Assembly: GCA_038531745.1 (NCBI GenBank)
Contig: JBCBBJ010000012.1
Span: forward strand, 1-64,000
Length of the DNA: 64,000 nt
Direction: 5' to 3'
Source of the DNA: CALLPQ01 sp038531745
GTDB taxonomy: Bacteria; Pseudomonadota; Alphaproteobacteria; Caulobacterales; Parvularculaceae
The position numbers were made by a program, and so were the translations under genes. Positions 36,399-45,082 of the stretch are shown in pieces. Below the pieces are notes generated by a model, which was not told the origin of the DNA, searched no databases, and saw nothing but the letters and a program-made list of their open reading frames with translations. Every line of letters begins with the position of its first letter. Positions within the stretch are counted from its first letter, which is position 1.

Positions 36399-36635
36399 CT
36401 ACAGCGCGCCCTCACGCTGCAGGCGCTTTCGCACAAGCTTGCGGGCCCGGCGCACCGCCTCAGCCTTTTGGCGTGCTTTTTTCTCGGAAGGTTTTTCGTA
36501 AAACTTCCGTCGTTTCATTTCGCGGAAGGTGCCTTCACGCTGCATTTTTTTCTTCAGAGCGCGCAATGCCTGCTCGACATTATTATCGCGGACAAAAATC
36601 TGTACGATGGTCAGGGTCTCCCTTGATCGTGGCAT
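36399..36635 (-). CDS. rpsU: Ribosomal protein bS21
   Basis: The small-subunit protein bS21. The family core is clear: IFVRDNNVEQALRALKKKMQ, then REGTFREMKRRKFYEKPSEKK and a basic C-terminus. The start is open. The ATG at 36635 gives 78 residues but has no ribosome-binding site and adds nine residues before the usual N-terminus. An AAGGGAG lies inside that extension at 36618-36624. Nine bases after it an ATC codon (36606-36608) sits exactly where the family normally begins (Met before VQIFVRDNN). A CTG at 36612-36614 is the other option. A terminator follows the gene. Confidence 0.93.
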   Translation of the reverse strand: MPRSRETLTIVQIFVRDNNVEQALRALKKKMQREGTFREMKRRKFYEKPSEKKARQKAEAVRRARKLVRKRLQREGAL

Positions 36636-36760
36636 GGTCAATTGGTCGGCGGGCGCATCTGTCTCAGCACCCAAATGATTTGGAGCGCGGGCAATAGCAA
36701 ACAGCCATGGGGGTGTCCATAGGCGGGCGTCAGAATAACCGACTTTTCCGCGCGCTCCTA

Positions 36761-38029
36761 TCAGGCGCTTTTTGATGCCGTACGGGTCAGTTGGCGGCGG
36801 CGTAAACGCTGACTGACAACAACCATCACAGCGCTGATGGCAAAGCAGTAAACAGCCATACTGGCAATCTGATCCGGTAGGCTGATGCCCCGATCAATCA
36901 ACGCCCCCGTGAGCCCGGGACCCACAGCCGTGGCCAGGACTATGGCCGAGACGATCAACGCGCGCACCGCCCCCAGATGGTCCGTGCCATAAACCTCTGG
37001 CCAGAGCGCACCAACCAGCGTTGAGGAAAATCCGTAACTGACCCCCAGCAGGATCATGAATCCGAAAACAGCGGGCACGGTACCGCTCGCACTCAACACC
37101 AGACAGCTCAACCCCAGCGGCAGAAGAAAGAATGGCAAGATCGCCCGCGCACCAAATCGGTCGATCAGCCACCCATTGATCAGCGCAAACAGGACGGTGG
37201 TCAGCGCCATGACCGCCAAGGCCCGGGCAAAAAGGTCCCCTGGCCACCCGTAAAAACTCGCCAGATAATCCTGATGGAAGAATATTGTTGTACCGATAAA
37301 TCCAGGCCCCAATGCGCCGAGCAGTAACACCCAGAATGCCCAGTCGCGCACCACCCGTGCCCGCGTCCAATGGGTGCCGTCATAACCCGGCACCGCACCG
37401 GCGTGGTTGCCGGGCCCCGCTGTGGGCGCGGCCCTGTTTACCGGCGCTGAAGGGGTGCGCGGTTTGGCATAGGCCCAAACGCCCAGGGGCAACCCCACAA
37501 AAATCAGGAAGATGCCCGCCGCAAGCCAGCCCGCCTGATACCCAAAGCCGAAAGCAAGGCCGGAAAATGCCAGCGGCAATGTGGCTTCGCCAAGCTGGTG
37601 GCCAAGCACAACAACCGAAACGGCACGCCCCCGCTGGGCTGAAAACCAGCGCCCGGTTGCCGTTAGCGCCAAATGGGTCATCATCCCCTGACCCATAAGA
37701 CGCAACACAAAGAGCGCCAGCCCGAGAACCAGAACCGACGGCGCATAGGCCGCCACCACGCACGCAGCCGCCAGGATAGGCGTAATCACCAGGAGGACGC
37801 GGTGCTCGGCGATCACGTCAACGCTTTTGCCGATGAAGGGCAACGATACCGCACTGGCGAGCGTTGCCAGCATATAGACAAGACCAAAATCGCCATGGCT
37901 AAGGTCAAACCGGGCTTGCCATTCGGCAACGGACGCCGAAATAAAAAAAGTCTGACCGAAGCTGGATAGGAAGGTCAGGAACAGACCGCCAAAAATCCAC
38001 CGGGCATTTGTGCGAAGAAACGTCACCAT
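36761..38029 (-). CDS. Major facilitator superfamily transporter
   Basis: A 12-helix MFS permease, about 422 residues. It begins MVTFLRTNARWIFGGLFLTF and shows the spacing of two six-helix bundles, with polar loops after helices 2 (GKSVDVIAEHR) and 8 (NGWLIDRFGAR). It resembles the oxalate/formate and monocarboxylate transporter branch in layout, but the substrate cannot be predicted. A TTG at 38092 would extend it by 21 residues; neither start has a good ribosome-binding site. It is divergent from coq9, with the promoters in a very short spacer. Confidence 0.85.
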   Translation of the reverse strand: MVTFLRTNARWIFGGLFLTFLSSFGQTFFISASVAEWQARFDLSHGDFGLVYMLATLASAVSLPFIGKSVDVIAEHRVLLVITPILAAACVVAAYAPSVLVLGLALFVLRLMGQGMMTHLALTATGRWFSAQRGRAVSVVVLGHQLGEATLPLAFSGLAFGFGYQAGWLAAGIFLIFVGLPLGVWAYAKPRTPSAPVNRAAPTAGPGNHAGAVPGYDGTHWTRARVVRDWAFWVLLLGALGPGFIGTTIFFHQDYLASFYGWPGDLFARALAVMALTTVLFALINGWLIDRFGARAILPFFLLPLGLSCLVLSASGTVPAVFGFMILLGVSYGFSSTLVGALWPEVYGTDHLGAVRALIVSAIVLATAVGPGLTGALIDRGISLPDQIASMAVYCFAISAVMVVVSQRLRRRQLTRTASKSA

Positions 38030-38117
38030 GGCCCGGGGTGTATCAAAGCCCGGGCGCGTTGTATCGTTCGAATGAAGATTTGATGGCGGCAATACGCGAG
38101 AAAAAGAGGATCAACCG

Positions 38118-38846
38118 ATGACGCAAGATAAGGAGACGAACCCGGCAGCGCGTGTTCTCCAGCGTTTGCGTGCGCGCACCGATCAGTATGAGGAAACCCG
38201 CCGTAAGGTCTTTACCATGATGGTCAAGGCTGTCCCGTTTGATGGCTGGACAATATTGGCCCTGCGCGAAGCGGCGGAAAACGCAGGGGTCTCCGCCACG
38301 ATGATCGCGCTTATTTTTCCTGGCGGGGTGCGTGACGCGATTGATCTGTTTGCGGAAGATGCAGACATTGCCATGCTGGAAGCAATGGCGAACGATGAAT
38401 TTGCAACGATGAAAATTCGCGAGAAAGTCGCGTTTGCCGTGCGTGCGCGTCTTGATCATCTGGCACCCCACAAGGAAGCCGCGCGGCGCGCCGCCGCAAC
38501 CCTCGCCCTACCGCCCTATGCCGCCACCGGGGCGCGGCTTATCTGGCGCACCGCAGATCATATCTGGAGCGGTCTTGGCGATGCGTCTACGGATTATAAT
38601 TACTACACCAAGCGTGCCACACTAAGCGCCGTATGGACATCCGTTTTTACATGCTGGCTTGGTGATGACAGCGACGATCAGGCGCGCACCGAGGCATTTC
38701 TTGATCAGCGCATCGAAAATGTGATGCAGATCGAAAAAGCAAAAAAGCAATGGCGTGATTTGAACATTGATCCGGGCAAATTTATTAATGACCAGCTGAT
38801 CCCCGGTTTGGCACGTCTACGGTATGGCCGCGGTGGATCGACCTAA
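38118..38846 (+). CDS. COQ9 family ubiquinone biosynthesis protein
   Basis: A lipid-binding accessory protein for ubiquinone synthesis, known in mitochondria and alphaproteobacteria, where it presents intermediates to the COQ7-type hydroxylase. It has 242 residues. The N-terminal half has a TetR-like helical layout (GWTILALREAAENAGVS), followed by the COQ9 core with RRAAATLALPPYAATGARLIWRTADHIW and DYNYYTKRATLSAVWTSV. GAGG precedes the ATG by eight bases. The stop codon directly abuts a dispersed repeat. Confidence 0.93.
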   Translation: MTQDKETNPAARVLQRLRARTDQYEETRRKVFTMMVKAVPFDGWTILALREAAENAGVSATMIALIFPGGVRDAIDLFAEDADIAMLEAMANDEFATMKIREKVAFAVRARLDHLAPHKEAARRAAATLALPPYAATGARLIWRTADHIWSGLGDASTDYNYYTKRATLSAVWTSVFTCWLGDDSDDQARTEAFLDQRIENVMQIEKAKKQWRDLNIDPGKFINDQLIPGLARLRYGRGGST

Positions 38847-38990
38847 GAGCACAACCGAAAAATCTATTTTCGTCGTCTGCAAACGCGTTTTTCTGCGCTT
38901 CCCGTGATTACGTACTCTACGCGCCGCACAGTGGCTTGACCATGGGGTCTACGGCGTGACCGCCAAGGCGATCTGCCCATAAATCTCAGT
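38847..38990. repeat. Composite repeat: half of a palindromic element joined to a REP-like fragment
   Basis: Bases 38852-38892 are identical over 41 positions to the reverse complement of 48217-48257, one arm of the long palindrome there. The other arm is missing. Immediately after it, 38931-38990 aligns with the REP-like unit at 50249-50320 beyond the palindrome itself (shared blocks GTGGCTTGACCA, CCAAGG and CTCAGTAG). Two repeat families therefore meet between coq9 and purK. No gene is seen in the interval up to 39037. Confidence 0.75.
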
Positions 38991-39037
38991 AGACAGTGCA
39001 CCGCGCCCCCCATACACAGCGTGGACACTCGCAATTC

Positions 39038-40168
39038 TTATGCGCTCACCATTGTCACATGACCCATTTTGCGGCCTGGTCTGATCTGTTGCTTCCCATA
39101 AAGATTAACCAGCACATTCGGGGTGGCCAGATGGTTTTGCCAGGCCGTCACCTCGTCGCCGATGAGATTTTCCATACGCGCATCGCTGTGGCGGGTGGTA
39201 TCGCCCAAGGGCCAACCGGCCACTGCGCGGATATGTTGTTCAAATTGCGAAATGGTGCAGGCCGCTTCCGTCCAGTGACCTGAATTATGCACGCGCGGGG
39301 CAAACTCATTGATCATGAGCGTGTTGTCGGCAAGCACAAAAAACTCAACGCCAACAACACCCACATAGTCGAGCGCCTCAAGCATCGTGTGGGTCATGGC
39401 TTTGGCGTCATTGATCACTGCGAGGGGGACCGGCGCGGGGACGGTGGACCGCCACAAAATGCCGTTGCGATGGTCATTTTTTGGTGGGTCATACATGGCA
39501 ATCGGTGCCGGCCCTGTGGCATCAGGTGCCACCCCGCGTGCGGCGATCACGGATATCTCGCACTGGAAAGGCACCAATGCTTCAAGGATTGACGGGCGCG
39601 CGCCCACCTCCGCCCAGGCATGGTTGATCGCGGCATCCCATGTCCGGTCAAGATTGTCCGTATCGGTCCCAATGCGGGTCTGGCCTTTGCCGTCATACCC
39701 AAGACGCCGGGTTTTCAAAATCGCGGGGGTGCCGGTCACCGCAAGACCGGCGCGCAAATCCTCCAGACTGTCCACCGCATAGAATTCTGGTGTCTTGCCG
39801 CCAAGGCTGCGCACGAATTCTTTTTCTTTCAAGCGGTCTTGGGCAATGCTGAGCGGCGTCGCGCCGGGGGCCACACGCGCCCCGAGACGGGTCAGGCATG
39901 CAACGCTGGCTGCGGGTACATTTTCAAACTCATAGGTCACAACATTGGCCGCCGCCGCAAGGGTGGCCAAACCAGCCTCGTCTTCGTAATCGGCAATGAT
40001 ATGCTGATCGGCGGTGATCGCCGCCGGGCAGTTTTCATCGGGACACAGAATAACGGGCCGTAACCCCAGTCTTATGGCCGCCATGGCCAACATCCGGCCC
40101 AGTTGCCCGCCGCCCAATATGCCAATTCGGTCATTGGGGTTGAGGATGGTGGCATCGGACGCCGTCAT
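39038..40168 (-). CDS. purK: N5-carboxyaminoimidazole ribonucleotide synthase
   Basis: An ATP-grasp enzyme of purine synthesis that carboxylates AIR to N5-CAIR with ATP and bicarbonate; PurE then isomerises the product. It has 376 residues. Visible segments are GILGGGQLGRMLAMAA, the ATP-grasp core with KTRRLGYDGKGQ, and NEFAPRVHNSGHWTEAA near the C-terminus. Its ATG overlaps the purE stop by four bases, so it is the second gene of the purEK operon. Confidence 0.96.
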   Translation of the reverse strand: MTASDATILNPNDRIGILGGGQLGRMLAMAAIRLGLRPVILCPDENCPAAITADQHIIADYEDEAGLATLAAAANVVTYEFENVPAASVACLTRLGARVAPGATPLSIAQDRLKEKEFVRSLGGKTPEFYAVDSLEDLRAGLAVTGTPAILKTRRLGYDGKGQTRIGTDTDNLDRTWDAAINHAWAEVGARPSILEALVPFQCEISVIAARGVAPDATGPAPIAMYDPPKNDHRNGILWRSTVPAPVPLAVINDAKAMTHTMLEALDYVGVVGVEFFVLADNTLMINEFAPRVHNSGHWTEAACTISQFEQHIRAVAGWPLGDTTRHSDARMENLIGDEVTAWQNHLATPNVLVNLYGKQQIRPGRKMGHVTMVSA

Positions 40169-40671
40169 GAGCGAACAACCTCTTGCGCGATTGCTTTGGT
40201 TTGGTCAGCACGCCATTTGTCAAGCCGCGCGGCCAATGCGGGGTCAAAAGCCGCGAGCATGGCCGCCGCCAAGAGCCCGGCATTCTGGGCACCGGCTTGG
40301 CCAATGGCGACGGTCGCCACAGGGATACCTTTTGGCATCTGGACTATAGATAAAAGACTATCGAGCCCGTTGAGCGCGCGCGATTGCACCGGCACACCGA
40401 TTACCGGCAAGGCCGTCATGGCCGCCGTCATTCCGGGCAGATGCGCCGCGCCGCCAGCGCCAGCGATAATCACTTTTAGCCCGCGGTCACGAGCACCAGA
40501 CGCATAGGCATAAAGTCTGTCGGGGGTGCGATGGGCAGAGACGATCTTTGTCTCATGGGTAATATGGAGGGTATCAAGAATATCTGCCGCCAGCTGCATG
40601 GTGGGCCAGTCGGATTGCGATCCCATGATGATGCCAACCAAGGGGCTTGGCGCGGGGGGGGTGTCGGTCAT
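40165..40671 (-). CDS. purE: N5-CAIR mutase
   Basis: Converts N5-CAIR to CAIR in purine synthesis. It has 168 residues. The family signature GIIMGSQSDWPTM is followed by SAHRTPDRLYAYA and GAGGAAHLPGMTAA. The ATG at 40671 has GGGAG five bases upstream. A longer frame from 40749 would add 26 residues with no support. Upstream, 140-240 bases from the start, lie two strong hairpins that may form part of its leader. Confidence 0.96.
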   Translation of the reverse strand: MTDTPPAPSPLVGIIMGSQSDWPTMQLAADILDTLHITHETKIVSAHRTPDRLYAYASGARDRGLKVIIAGAGGAAHLPGMTAAMTALPVIGVPVQSRALNGLDSLLSIVQMPKGIPVATVAIGQAGAQNAGLLAAAMLAAFDPALAARLDKWRADQTKAIAQEVVRS

Positions 40672-40808
40672 GCTGGCTCCCTTTGGGCGATCCCGGCGCC
40701 GCAGCGTCCTGGAAGGCGCGGCATAGCCCATGGCTTGCCGCTGGTGCAAGGGGCACTAACCCGGCGATGGTACAGGGAAAAAGATCAGCACGAATGAAGA
40801 GAAGGAAA

Positions 40809-40912
40809 GAAGAGACGCCAGGGTTGACAGGGGCGCTTGGGCTGACGTCTCTTCCCTTCGCGCGACGAGGCATGCACCTGCAGAGAAGGGGATGGGTGCG
40901 CGCCTTGTCGCG
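40809..40912. ncRNA. Two tandem long hairpins upstream of purE
   Basis: Hairpin one pairs GAAGAGACG (40809-40817) with CGTCTCTTC (40846-40854), continued by CAG/CTG inside. Hairpin two pairs CGCGAC (40861-40866) with GTCGCG (40907-40912) and continues inward through GGCATGCACC and GGTGCGCGCC with about nine of ten pairs. They fill most of the 466-base gap between purE and the GGDEF gene. They may be a structured 5' leader of purEK (minus strand) or a separate RNA. I could not match them to a named family. A 58-codon frame at 40892-41068 starts inside hairpin two and is probably not a gene. Confidence 0.5.
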
Positions 40913-41137
40913 GTCTTAGGAATGATCGGCCAGCATCACGGTTTCAACGCCAATGCGATGAACGGTAAGAAGATTGCGCCGAATGGAGCACCTCACCGAA
41001 CATCGGTGGGGCATCGGTTGACGCTGCAGCCCGTGCCAGCACATTCGATGGTCGCACAGGCATTTTAGTGGTCACCAGCGCCGCCTTTTTGCTGCCGCAA
41101 TCGGGGCGTCGTTTTAGGCACACTGCGAGGGAGCGTT

Positions 41138-41905
41138 ATGAAGATCTCTTCCCGGCCCACCGATAATCGCGCTGTAAGCCGCCGAACCTCACCGGCCGAA
41201 GACACTGCCAATTCGGTCAATGACCCGGCGACGCGCACGCGTAGCCTGACGGCAACAACGACTGGTGAGGATATATTATCCATCGCCGGTATTCCGGCCA
41301 GCGAGTTGACCCCGCAAGTGCAAGCGGCGTTGCAAAAATTGATGGCTGAAATCACCAGCCTGCGCCAATCGGTGGCGCAGCTGAAAGATCAGGTGAAGGC
41401 CGCGGAAACACAGGCCGACCAAGACCCCCTTTTGCCCGTTTTGAACCGTCGCGCGTTTATGCGTGATCTTGACCGCGCGCTTGCGTTTGCCCGGCGCTAT
41501 GGAACGCGTGCCACCGTGGCTTTTATCGACGTGGACGGATTAAAAGGGATTAATGATCGCCATGGCCATGCGGCCGGTGACGCCGCCTTAAGCCATATGG
41601 TGACGACGATAAGCGATAATATTCGCAGCGGCGACAGCTTTGGGCGATTGGGCGGTGATGAGTTCGGCTTACTCCTGGTACAGACCGATGAGGCCTTGGC
41701 CGCCAAAAAAATGGAAAGCTTGTCACGCTGTGTCAGCCAATCGCCGGTGAAAGTCGATGACGCCATGGTGCAGGTGCAGATTTCCTTCGGTCTTTCGGCG
41801 CTCGCCTCGCAAGGTGCGGACACGCAACATACCGCTGAAACGCTGTTGGCCCTCGCCGATCAGCGGATGTATGAGCAAAAGAGCACGCGGTCCGTCACGC
41901 GATAA
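41138..41905 (+). CDS. GGDEF-domain diguanylate cyclase
   Basis: Makes cyclic di-GMP from two GTP. It has 255 residues. The N-terminal 85 residues are polar and predicted disordered, with a coiled-coil-like stretch (LMAEITSLRQSVAQLKDQVKAAE). The GGDEF domain follows, with the intact motif GGDEF at 172-176 and the inhibitory I-site RSGD at 163-166, five residues before it. It therefore looks active and product-inhibited. There are no membrane or sensor domains. GAGGGAG precedes the ATG. The 3' end overlaps the convergent DUF465 gene by 11 bases. Confidence 0.93.
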   Translation: MKISSRPTDNRAVSRRTSPAEDTANSVNDPATRTRSLTATTTGEDILSIAGIPASELTPQVQAALQKLMAEITSLRQSVAQLKDQVKAAETQADQDPLLPVLNRRAFMRDLDRALAFARRYGTRATVAFIDVDGLKGINDRHGHAAGDAALSHMVTTISDNIRSGDSFGRLGGDEFGLLLVQTDEALAAKKMESLSRCVSQSPVKVDDAMVQVQISFGLSALASQGADTQHTAETLLALADQRMYEQKSTRSVTR

Positions 41906-42197
41906 TGTCAGGTTCAATCTGATCGCGTAGGCGCGTCATTTGATCTTTGATCTGAAGTTTCTTTTTCTTCAACCGCGCAATGGTCAAGCTTTGGCGTACC
42001 GCCTGATCCTGGAGCGCGCCAATCGCCATATCAAGATCGCGGTGCTCTTCTTCCAAGGTGCCCAGCCGGATGCGTAACGCCTCATCATTGGCACCGATTT
42101 CCGGCGGCTCCTCGGGACTGAACACCGCCTTATCGATATCGCCAGCACCGTCGATGATGCTCAGCGCTGCCGGGGGGGCATCGTCCTTACCGCTCAT
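41895..42197 (-). CDS. YdcH family protein (DUF465), 100 aa
   Basis: A small helical protein. The C-terminal half carries the DUF465 pattern (LEEEHRDLDMAIGAL... LKKKKLQIKDQMTRLRDQ). The first 40 residues are an extra acidic, Pro-rich extension not present in the shorter paralogue at 43164. DUF465 proteins are common in alphaproteobacteria, and their role is unknown. GAGGG precedes the ATG by six bases. It is convergent with the GGDEF gene and follows the TIGR02444 gene on the same strand. Confidence 0.88.
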   Translation of the reverse strand: MSGKDDAPPAALSIIDGAGDIDKAVFSPEEPPEIGANDEALRIRLGTLEEEHRDLDMAIGALQDQAVRQSLTIARLKKKKLQIKDQMTRLRDQIEPDIIA

Positions 42198-42230
42198 GGT
42201 TGACCCTCATTCGGACCCCTGCTTTGGCGT

Positions 42231-42836
42231 TCATGTCCCATGGAAAATTTCCTGCAAGACCCGTTCAACGGGCGTAACGGAAAATCCGTGCACCCTCACC
42301 GCATTGATCTCCGCCAAATACGCCATGACGTTCCGCCGGGCAATATCGATCGCCTGTCCCTGCAAGGATGATAGGAATGCCGTCTCCACAGGATGCTGGA
42401 CAAAGGCCATGACCGGCGCATTGCTGGCCACCAGCTTCGCGAGCATGCCAAGCTCAAGTCTTTCCGCAGCAAGCTCAATCGCTATTATGTCTCCATAGAG
42501 GCTGTCAGCGGCGTGGGCGCGAAACCGTTCGGGCATGGCGCGGACGCCGCGCCGGGCATCGCGCAAGGCGGCCGTCACATGACCCGACCATTGATTGGCA
42601 ATTTCCACGGCGTTGAGGATTTCAACCCGCTGGAGCGCTTGACCCGCCGCCCCGCACCACGCACACCACAAGATAATATTGACGTGCACGCCAAACCGAT
42701 CCTGCACATCAATCAGCACGGTCTTGGCCGCGCCGCGCCCATAAGCCATCGATGCCCACGCCCACAGATGATCATCAGTCTTGGTCAATACAGTCACCGT
42801 TTGTTGTGGGCGCTCAACGTGCGCGATCCGGGTCAT
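42231..42836 (-). CDS. TIGR02444 family protein (DUF2390)
   Basis: A conserved protein of unknown function, 201 residues. The diagnostic N-terminal block is LWAWASMAYGRGAAKTVLID followed by VQDRFGVHVNIILWCAWCG. The C-terminal half is helical and matches nothing I recognise. The ATG at 42836 has AGGTGG eight bases upstream; a GTG four codons earlier is also in frame. It lies upstream of the longer DUF465 gene on the same strand. Confidence 0.82.
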   Translation of the reverse strand: MTRIAHVERPQQTVTVLTKTDDHLWAWASMAYGRGAAKTVLIDVQDRFGVHVNIILWCAWCGAAGQALQRVEILNAVEIANQWSGHVTAALRDARRGVRAMPERFRAHAADSLYGDIIAIELAAERLELGMLAKLVASNAPVMAFVQHPVETAFLSSLQGQAIDIARRNVMAYLAEINAVRVHGFSVTPVERVLQEIFHGT

Positions 42837-42848
42837 TACGGTTTCCAC

Positions 42849-43163
42849 CTAGCCGCACAAATCGGTGGGGATGCCCCCGCCTTCGCATCATGATGTGCGC
42901 GAGAAACCCCTCAAAAACCATAAATTTTTCGAGTTTTCGTTTCCACTTCGCCCTGTGGAAAAGATGCTGATTGCCTGCGGAAAAGCTGTGGAGAGTGTCG
43001 CGATAAGGAATTTTTTATAGTTTTTTCAATGGCTTATGCCCAGAGAGAATTCACTCCTTTCTATACACAGCCCATTTCAGGACCCCGCCGCGTTAACCTT
43101 TGCACGCGTGACAAAACGCCCATCCGGTGGTCTACTCGACGCCTAACAATATGGAGGTTGACT
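42849..43163. other. AT-richer intergenic region, no gene seen
   Basis: The gap between the divergent TIGR02444 and short DUF465 genes is AT-richer than its surroundings, for example around 42915-42935 and 43005-43030. It contains two TGTGGA words that only weakly resemble DnaA boxes. It presumably holds both promoters. No open frame or terminator is convincing. Confidence 0.5.
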
Positions 43164-43337
43164 ATGGCCCTGAAGGCTCATTTGGACGCGCTCACCGCCC
43201 GGCACCATACCCTGGAAACTGCCCTTGTAGATGAATTGAAACACAGCGCCAAAGATGACGACCGAATCTCCGAACTCAAACGACAGAAACTCAAACTCAA
43301 AGATGAGATGAGCAGACTCCGCCAACGAACCATGTGA
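43164..43337 (+). CDS. YdcH family protein (DUF465), 57 aa
   Basis: A minimal DUF465 protein of two helices forming an antiparallel coiled coil: MALKAHLDALTARHHTLETA, then DRISELKRQKLKLKDEMSRL. GGAGG lies seven bases before the ATG, which fixes the start; a frame opening at 43029 would add 45 unrelated residues. It is a paralogue of the longer protein at 41895. A strong terminator follows, so it is probably monocistronic. Function unknown. Confidence 0.9.
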   Translation: MALKAHLDALTARHHTLETALVDELKHSAKDDDRISELKRQKLKLKDEMSRLRQRTM

Positions 43338-43373
43338 TTGCCGCTTTTGCATCAATGACGGCATGATAAACCG

Positions 43374-43402
43374 GCACCCCCATCCGCGGGGGTGCCTTTT
43401 TA
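43374..43402 (+). terminator. Intrinsic terminator of the short DUF465 gene
   Basis: GGCACCCCC (43374-43382) pairs perfectly with GGGGGTGCC (43389-43397) and is followed by five T. It ends the plus-strand transcript of the 57-residue protein. Confidence 0.92.
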
Positions 43403-43481
43403 ATTGTTCGCCCCTGCGCCCGGCGGTACACGACAGACTCGCAGCCGCGCACCCACCAGCATCACGCTGAAGGAAATCACC

Positions 43482-44267
43482 ATGGCAAACCGATCTGTTG
43501 TTATCACCGGCGCAGCAGCCGGTATCGGCGCCGCATGCGCCCAGAAATTTGCCGATGAGGGCGACCATCTGATCCTTGTGGATACCAACGAAGAACGCGG
43601 CCACGCGCTGGAGGAACGCTTTGCCAGCGAGACCCGGCGCTGCAGCTTTGTCCATGCGGACATCACAAAGAAACTCGACGTCCACAATGTGATCGCCGAA
43701 GCGTTGGAATCAAACGGACAGATTGACGTACTGGTCAACGCATCAATCCAGCATTTTGCGGCGCCGTTTCTCGAAACCAGCGAAGACGATATGGAACGCG
43801 TGATTACCCACAATGTGTTGGGGGCGTTTTTGATCAATCAGGCCGTGGCGAAACAAATGGTCCGCCAGAGCGAAGATGACACCGTGGGCACCAATGAGGA
43901 TGCACGCAATTACAGCATCGTCAATGTTGGTTCTGTTGATGGTGTGGCGACCCAGTCGGTGCATGTGGCATTTGCTGCCTCCCAAGGCGGGGTCCACCAA
44001 TTAACAAAGGCCGTGGCGCTGGCGCTGTGCCCACACAAAATCCGTGTCAATACTGTCGGTGTGGGGATCATCCGCGGTGAGGGCGAAGATGGCACCATTC
44101 ACCGGCCCGTCGCCCCCCTTGACCGCGTGGGGGAACCCGAAGAGGTGGCTAATGTTGTGGCGTTCCTGTCGTCTAACGCGGCTTCTTTTGTCACCGGACA
44201 GACGGTTTTCGTGGATGGCGGGCAATTGGTCCGCGCGTCGCAAATCATGCCTGGCAAAAAGTCCTGA
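43482..44267 (+). CDS. Short-chain dehydrogenase/reductase with a degenerate active site
   Basis: A classical-SDR fold, 261 residues. The cofactor motif TGAAAGIGAA (10-19) is intact, and the C-terminus has FLSSNAASFVTGQTVFVDGG. The catalytic YxxxK is replaced: codons TTT GCT GCC TCC CAA give Phe164 and Gln168 in AFAASQGG. Ser151 in NVGSVDG remains, and the usual NAG motif reads NAS. It probably still binds NAD(P) but is unlikely to catalyse standard carbonyl reduction. The ATG has AAGGA eight bases upstream. It lies 11 bases before birA and may share its transcript. Confidence 0.85.
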   Translation: MANRSVVITGAAAGIGAACAQKFADEGDHLILVDTNEERGHALEERFASETRRCSFVHADITKKLDVHNVIAEALESNGQIDVLVNASIQHFAAPFLETSEDDMERVITHNVLGAFLINQAVAKQMVRQSEDDTVGTNEDARNYSIVNVGSVDGVATQSVHVAFAASQGGVHQLTKAVALALCPHKIRVNTVGVGIIRGEGEDGTIHRPVAPLDRVGEPEEVANVVAFLSSNAASFVTGQTVFVDGGQLVRASQIMPGKKS

Positions 44268-44278
44268 CCCCGCGTTTT

Positions 44279-45082
44279 ATGCACCCGGCCCCAGACGAGA
44301 CGCTCACGCTAGCCAGTGGTCACGTGGTGCAAATTTATGGGCGTCTGGCCTCCACTTCGCAAACCGCGCGCCAGCTGGTTGAAAACGCCCCAGCGGCGCC
44401 AACCGGTTTGTGGGTGATGGCGGACCAGCAAACGAACGGTGTGGGCCGGCGTGGACGCACTTGGCACCAGCAGCACGGCGATTTTGCCGCCACATTGATC
44501 CTGCCACTACCCACCCGAGATGAAGGTAATGCCAGCCACAGCTTTATCGCAGCCTTAAGCGTGCGCGAAGCCATCGCGGCGATTTTCGCCAATATCTCAT
44601 CAGCGCGGGCGCCAACTATTCAGGTCAAATGGCCGAATGATATCCTGGTGAATGGTCAAAAAACGGCCGGTCTGCTGCTCGAACTCATTTTGCGGGAGGG
44701 GCGGGCATTCCTGACCCTTGGCATCGGGATTAATGTTGTAGGTCACCCAGCCGATTTGCCCTACCCGGCGACGCATCTTGGCGCCCATCTTGGTCCCGAT
44801 GACCCGATGCCGCAGACCCGCGCCATTTTGAAATCGATTGATACGCGGCTCATGGCGTGGCGTCGTCAATGGCAGACGTCGGGTTTTGAGCCTGTGCGGG
44901 CGGCCTGGCTGGCCGCCGCGGCGGGTCTCGGCAAAGACATTACGGTCCGCCTGCCCGATCGCACAGTGACGGGGCGCTTTGCTGGTCTCGATGCCAGTGG
45001 TCAGCTCATCCTTGGGACGGCGGCGGGCACTGACCTGATCAATACTGGCGATGTATTTTTTGGCGCGTTGCCGAGCGACTGA
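44279..45082 (+). CDS. birA: Biotin-[acetyl-CoA-carboxylase] ligase
   Basis: Attaches biotin to the acetyl-CoA carboxylase carrier protein through biotinyl-AMP. It has 267 residues and no N-terminal DNA-binding domain, so it is a monofunctional (group I) ligase. Catalytic motifs visible are QTNGVGRRGRTWH and VKWPNDILVNGQKTAGLLLE. A C-terminal SH3-like domain follows. In many alphaproteobacteria birA follows the nuo operon and precedes coaX and RNase J. The downstream order is kept here, but nuoN is absent and an SDR gene takes its place. The start has no clear ribosome-binding site. Confidence 0.94.
   Translation: MHPAPDETLTLASGHVVQIYGRLASTSQTARQLVENAPAAPTGLWVMADQQTNGVGRRGRTWHQQHGDFAATLILPLPTRDEGNASHSFIAALSVREAIAAIFANISSARAPTIQVKWPNDILVNGQKTAGLLLELILREGRAFLTLGIGINVVGHPADLPYPATHLGAHLGPDDPMPQTRAILKSIDTRLMAWRRQWQTSGFEPVRAAWLAAAAGLGKDITVRLPDRTVTGRFAGLDASGQLILGTAAGTDLINTGDVFFGALPSD

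Noticed and set aside
40809..40912. 6S RNA near purE
   Set aside because: 6S RNA forms one long hairpin with a central bubble. Here there are two separate hairpins, and I could not find the expected bubble sequence.
40892..41068. 58-residue plus-strand frame before the GGDEF gene
   Set aside because: It starts inside a strong hairpin, its ribosome-binding site touches the ATG, and no family is visible. A chance frame is likely.
42900..43030. TGTGGA words as a replication origin
   Set aside because: They match the DnaA box poorly, and no cluster or origin-associated gene is nearby.
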